The notes below the pieces were generated by a model. It had not been told where the DNA came from, ran no database searches, and saw only the letters and a program-made list of their open reading frames with translations. The position numbers and the translations under genes were made by a program. This document shows, piece after piece, positions 59,077 to 64,000 of a stretch of 64,000 nt of DNA. The stretch is from Neelides folsomi (Eukaryota > Arthropoda > Collembola > Neelipleona > Neelidae): positions 19,191 through 83,190 of the forward strand of contig JAQGBZ010000284.1 of the NCBI GenBank assembly GCA_034687125.1, read 5' to 3'. Position 1 is the first letter of the stretch. Every line of letters begins with the position of its first letter.

Positions 59077-62000
59077 TTAACTTTGCGAAAAATAATTTTT
59101 GCTGTTAATATTTATCAATATAATATTGGTCCTTACTTGAGAAATAATGTCTGGAGTAATTTTCCTGTGATTGTCATTCCGGAGGATTATTTTCTTATTT
59201 CTTGGCGGCGGCACCGGAGCTCTTCTCGAATCCCCGCCTTTCCACTCATGGAACATGTCAATGATCTCTTCTCCATATTGCACAACTTTTTTCCTGTAGA
59301 ACCACCCGAGGAGAACTCCAAAGAATACCACAGCAAGGAAAAAGGCAATAAGGGCCATGATGAAGGGCCAAACGACAGATTCCGGCTCCAAGGGTTCAAT
59401 CTCGTGCCTTGTCTCATCTGGTGCGTCTGAATAGAAAAATCGACCTTAAACCGCGTGGAGCCTCGCAAAATGTAAAAATATGAAAAGATTAAAAATAAAA
59501 TCATACTCGGAGTTTCGTGATCAATTTCATTCGTCTCGACGTCTTGTTCCGTCTCTTCCGAGTTAGCATTTCCGGCTCTGTCGTAAATGCCGACATCTGC
59601 ACAAGCTCTAAACTCTTCCTGGTGTCCACAACCAATTGCCTCTGTCCCATTCTCACAGTTCCCCCAATTATTTGCTGCTATATATCTCCATTGAAGCTGA
59701 AGAGAAAAAATGGGATTAGTCATTTAAGTATTATTGTAGTATGTAAATAAGTATGATATTTACATATTTATGATGCTTACCACACATTGTGTGCAAGTGA
59801 GATCCTTAGGTAGGAAATAACGAGCCTCAAAGACCTTGGTTCCTTCTCCAGGATAAAATCTTTATTTAAAAGTGAATTGGTTATTTATTACCGTGCGGTG
59901 GGGTCTCATTAGCATTCTCATCATCATTAGGAGCGGAGTGAATGGGAGAATGAGGTGTGATCGAAAGAATGACATTATTCTCATGAGAATCAGAAATTGA
60001 GGTAGCGCGACTCACCGTGGCCCTTCCTTGTTTCCCTGTTGGAGAAGATAGGAGTCCAAGCATTTCTGACTCACGATCTTCTTCACGTTGTTATTAGGGC
60101 AGAGCCTGAACTCAAAGTACCCTTTGTGATTCGCCGTCAGCTCCACTTTGATCCTGATAATGGAGTTCTGCCTGTATTGGCGAACAATGATGCCTTGCCC
60201 GTAGGTCCCTCCAGCCTCGTTCGGCCTCGGCTGCTTCGTATCGTAGGAATCACCGCAAACTCCGCATCTATTCCAATGACACATTCAGATTCTCCCACGA
60301 ATTACACATTCATTCCCAGAGTGGTTTCGGGGAGTCATGAGGGAATTTTTTGGACATTTGTCCACTCACTTTCCACCGTTCCTCTCATATTGTCTCGAAA
60401 ACCCGCCGCAGTACTGCTCGTGATCGTTGTAATTAGCCGTAGTGTTGAATCCATATCTGAACAATACAAAAACACAATAAGAAGACGGAAATCATTCGAG
60501 GGATAATTATAATAAAAAATAATTATACTTTCCCAAGATCAATAGCCCAAAGAAGCGTATGTTTATGCCCATTTCCTCTTCTTTTTTCCCATCAGAAGCA
60601 ACAAGACAGTTAAAAAGTAATATACAAACATATGCATACATACAGTAGATGCACAATACGAAATATACTACGTGTGCTCTCATTTCAATAAACTTACAAA
60701 AGTTTTCGACTCGCAAATGGCAAAAAATTATAAATCTTGGCAATATTTCATACAGAAGGGAACTAATATAACATGCATACCTATATGTTATATTGCCTAC
60801 CTACTAAAAGTAAATAAGTATATAGATATATGTAGAGTAAGATAAATAAATATTATAAATATCAGACATATTGTTAAAGCTTTTCCTTATATTATACCTA
60901 CATTTAAAATAATAAGGTATAAAATAATGTAAATATCTGTATTTAATTTACCATAAGTATGTACAGGGTAGCCCTTAAGTAACGCAACATGATTCAATCA
61001 ATCGTATAATCTTTATTTATTAATCAATTTTTCCTACAATTAGCATACTGTACATACAATTAGTGCATCTAATAATGAGTACGTAAACTTTAATTGGTAA
61101 TTTGACATCCATTAACTTCAATGCATCGCCTCAACCTACCCTCTACAGCTTCGCAAGAGTCAAATATTAAAAAGTTATAATCTTTTTAAGGATGTTGCGT
61201 TACTTAAGGGCTACCCTGTACATGTAGTTATACTATAAAGTTAAATACTGGTATGTAGTTACATATAAAGTATTGTTATACTTATAGTATAGTAGGTACA
61301 TATTATTAGTATTCAAATGGTTAATACAATAAACTTTTTTATACGAGTATCTTGTATTATTATATGATTATCATTTTAAAAAACTGTAAAAAGTGAGCGA
61401 GACTTGATGTGTGGAATTTGGGTTGAAAGCAAATTGTCATAATATTAAGGATATCCGCTGTTTTATTCTTCCTCCCAGTTTGGAGGAAAAAAACTCGTAT
61501 GCATTAAACAGGTCGGTTTAGGTAAAATGTGACTCCTATAATTTGTCGCTTTGTAAGTTGCATTCTTAATTACCAATTTTAAATCCAAATAAATATTATT
61601 TTTACTCTTATTTTTGTGTAGGATATTCTGTCTATTCCTATACATTACTATACAATTATATTTTGTCACAGTACTCATACACATATTTACTTGACGATGC
61701 TCACAAAAACTGAATAAATAATTATAGACATTTAATTTATTCTCAACATCTAAAGCAAAAGTTCAAAGTCAAAATTATTTATTTATTTATTCCTCATCAA
61801 ACTATAAAATGCCTCTGTGCATAGTAATTACATAATATGCGGCAAGGCTTGAACGTCTCCGCAATAAAGTTCATTTTAATTACTACAACATTTATTACAA
61901 ATATACTAATAGTATGTTTATATTAATGTATTAAAATAAAATAATCAACGAAGCGTATTTTAAAAATCTGTAAATTGCCTACAATTTTATAAATTTATGA

Positions 62001-63456
62001 AAGATTAAAATTACATTATTAAATAAGAGGGAAAGAAATGGAAAATTGAAATTGGAGTAAGATGAAAAATAAAGAATGTCATTCTTCATGATTCACGATA
62101 ATACTTTAATAATACATAACTGTAGGCTGCATGAAATAACCTTCAAGAAGATGTAATCAGAGTAATGAAAACAAGGCTGTCCTCAGCTTCTAAATTTCTC
62201 TTTCGACTCATTTTCCAGGGAGGTTATCCTCGAATAATAATCTGAGGCCCATGCAAAAGCATATCAAATCCAATTAATTCACCATTTCTTGCGAGACAAA
62301 GGCGCGGTTCGGAACTCTCTATATAATAAATATATATGTATATTGTGCATATGATAATATTACACATATCACCCGAACTTTGAAGGATCTTTGCATAAAA
62401 GTGCAAGAGAAAGGATAAAAAAAGGCATCTACAGGGCATAGAGAATTAATTTCAACATCTTCACCCCGCATCTCCCACCTATTCCATATATGAATCTCTC
62501 TTTAGCACGAATGGAATAAAGGAAAGTAAAAGCCATCTCCGCCCAATTCATAAAGTGGAGGAAAAATATGAAAAGGGTCCATTGAAGGCAAAATGAATTT
62601 GAACCCTTTCCATCAACTGCCGAGGAGGTTGGAAAGGAAAACTTCCCAATCTCAACAACAGCATGCGGACATAATTGGAAATTGGGAGAAGAATGAATGC
62701 AATTGCCGTTCGTTCATGTATGGGATTCCTTCAAGTTACTCTCGTTTTCTTTTTACCTGCTCCTAATATTCTTCGTTTTGCAATGGAAGGGGCGAAGTAC
62801 AATTGGGATTGGAGCTCCTTGCACACCTTTCGTTCCTCTTTTCATCTGGCATCATGAACTACCTTTTATACATAATCGTCCTTCGACTCACTCGATGAGA
62901 GGAGAAGCGTCGAGAGCGGCAGAGAGCCGTTTAAAAATCCCAGATAACATTCCTCGAGATGCAGTGTAGAAAGCCTTGATTGAGCCAGTGGAAGTATTTC
63001 TCTATCCATTATCTCTCGCAAGACTCGGCTTATTCTATTGCGGCTTCCTCGAGAATAGAAAGTTTGATTTTGAGAAGTTCGAATGAGGATTTGGGATTCT
63101 GAGGATCTCTCAACTTTATACATTTTACACCAAACTACAATGAACTACTCATTATATACAACATAAATACGTTTGAATGGTGAACCAGGCGACGACAGAG
63201 AGAGGAAGCAAGGGAACAATTACAGTCCCAATACATGCATTTGTTCAAAGTCCCATTATTCCCCCTTGTAAGACATCTAGTAAATGTAAGTAGTGGGTAT
63301 GGATGTTTGTTTGTGGTCGGATTGGCGGAAATGAGGTCCATTGTCTTACCGCCACATGGAGGATCGCGAGGGTGGTTCGATGAGCCGCCCATGGCCTCCG
63401 ACCTCCTTACATATGAAAAGGCAGCAAGTGAGGAAGAGGACCCAACACCGCCCCAT
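59077..63456 (-). CDS. AA15-family lytic polysaccharide monooxygenase with C-terminal membrane anchor
   Basis: Six exons on the minus strand: 63350-63456, 60370-60456, 60016-60267, 59781-59859, 59507-59696 and 59077-59426. They predict 354 residues. The ATG at 63456 starts a 21-residue signal peptide ending VGG. The mature protein would therefore begin with His22 (HGRLIEPPSRSSMWR), the first histidine of the copper brace. The second copper histidine is about His112 in TANHKGYFEFRLCPNNN. Other AA15 signatures are YCGGFSRQ, CGVCGD, RPNEAGG, CTQCVLQWRYIAANNWG and EEFRACAD. AA15 enzymes oxidatively cleave chitin or cellulose in arthropods. After the catalytic domain come an acidic linker and a hydrophobic helix at about 256-281 (VVWPFIMALIAFFLAVVFFG). 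A basic, proline-containing cytoplasmic tail (RRAPVPPPRNKK) follows. The 3' end is uncertain: a good GTAAGG donor at 59136 could replace the last 19 codons with an unseen exon. Confidence 0.9.
60964..61218 (-). mobile_element. Deleted mariner/Tc1-type element in LPMO intron 1
   Basis: This 255-base element has perfect 27-base terminal inverted repeats (each starting CAGGGTAGCCCTTAAGTAAC) and a TA on each side (61-base positions 60962-60963 and 61219-61220). The interior on the minus strand still reads as the C-terminal tail of a mariner-type transposase (FDSCEAVEGRLRRCIEVNG), so it is an internal deletion of a full-length element rather than an unrelated MITE. It lies in the 2.9 kb first intron of the LPMO gene. 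Confidence 0.9.
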
Positions 63457-64000
63457 TCCTGAAATTTTTTAAACAACATTTTTCATTCAGCTCACACCTT
63501 AATGTTCCATTTACATTCCATTCAATTCAGATTTTCACCAATTGGCTCTTCGATGGAACTCTAACAATGCCAGATTTGCATTTACTTTGTAATACTTAAA
63601 CAGAAATTTTGCTTTTCCATTACACAATTTTTTTTACATTGTTAAGGAAGTCATGTTTGATTCTGATATAATTAGCATATATTCAATGAAAAACTATTAA
63701 TTAAATTTAATGGCCAAATCACGAAAATAATAGCTAGATAAAATATAATTAATATTTGGAAAAAATATTGGTTGGTGTTCAACTCTGGCATTGTTCAAGA
63801 ATATGGATGATTAATACGAGGGCTGATTTTAATGATCTTATACCGCCTGGATATTAGCCCCCCTCAGGGACATAGGAAGCTAGGCATAATTTATTTTTAT
63901 TAACTATAATATGAAGAAAATTCACCAAAAATTTGGTGGTCCTAACTATCTCAGGACGGATGTGGCAACCGATTTTGTGACAAGTTTTTGAATCCCGGTT
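63457..64000. other. LPMO upstream region
   Basis: This should contain the LPMO promoter and 5' UTR. The AG directly before GAATG at the start codon resembles a splice acceptor, so a 5' non-coding exon may lie to the right. The last 200 bases are less AT-rich and may be a repeat edge, but I cannot identify it. Confidence 0.4.

Noticed and set aside
60039-60506. 155-codon plus-strand open frame
   Set aside because: Antisense to two conserved AA15 LPMO exons. No domain is seen in the plus-strand translation.
60529-60572. Apparent LPMO first exon (ATG at 60572, hydrophobic start, in-frame donor)
   Set aside because: It lacks the N-terminal copper histidine and the HGRL..MWR segment. The exon at 63350-63456 supplies both, plus a better signal peptide, and joins in the same phase.

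Overview
This is eukaryotic nuclear DNA. The genes have many short exons with GT-AG introns, often only 50-100 bases long. The spacers are very AT-rich, and every protein I could identify is animal-like. A kekkon-type LRR-Ig receptor, an AA15 chitin-oxidising enzyme and a PVR-like receptor point to an arthropod. The AT-richness and abundant Tc1/mariner debris would suit a crustacean such as a copepod, but that narrower placement is inference. I found no bacterial, tRNA, rRNA or CRISPR features.

Layout, left to right. (1) About 648-5671, plus strand: the 3' part of a kekkon-like LRR/Ig transmembrane gene whose LRR exons lie left of the window. (2) 5672-10553: AT-rich spacer with a (TTA)12 microsatellite. 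(3) 10554-23623, minus strand: a complete 21-exon DENND5-type Rab GEF/effector gene. Its 5.0 kb first intron holds an entire opposite-strand gene (19015-22162) for an Ig-domain receptor that resembles PDGF/VEGF receptors but has no kinase. Two other DENND5 introns carry a dead Tc1-type element and a small TIR element. (4) 26147-28617, plus strand: mitochondrial GatB. (5) 29752-33739, minus strand: a CNNM (ancient conserved domain) magnesium/metal transport protein. (6) 35780-43367, minus strand: a 22-exon SLK/Slik Ste20-type kinase. It is divergent from (7) 43981-47968, plus strand: meiotic MSH4. (8) 48222-51767, minus strand: a Sep4-like septin, convergent with MSH4. (9) 52928-55059: a decayed Mutator-like (MULE) transposon with a FLYWCH finger and an 8-9 bp target duplication. 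(10) 59077-63456, minus strand: an AA15 lytic polysaccharide monooxygenase with a C-terminal membrane anchor. Its signal-peptide/first-copper-histidine exon is separated from the rest by a 2.9 kb intron that contains a deleted mariner element.

The genes do not form a pathway. They are ordinary housekeeping, trafficking, cytoskeletal, meiotic and cuticle-related genes. The unusual parts are the nested kinase-less receptor, the membrane-anchored LPMO and the transposon fossils. Exon boundaries were derived by hand from reading-frame continuity, splice consensus and family conservation. Every junction reported keeps the frame, but none has transcript support here.
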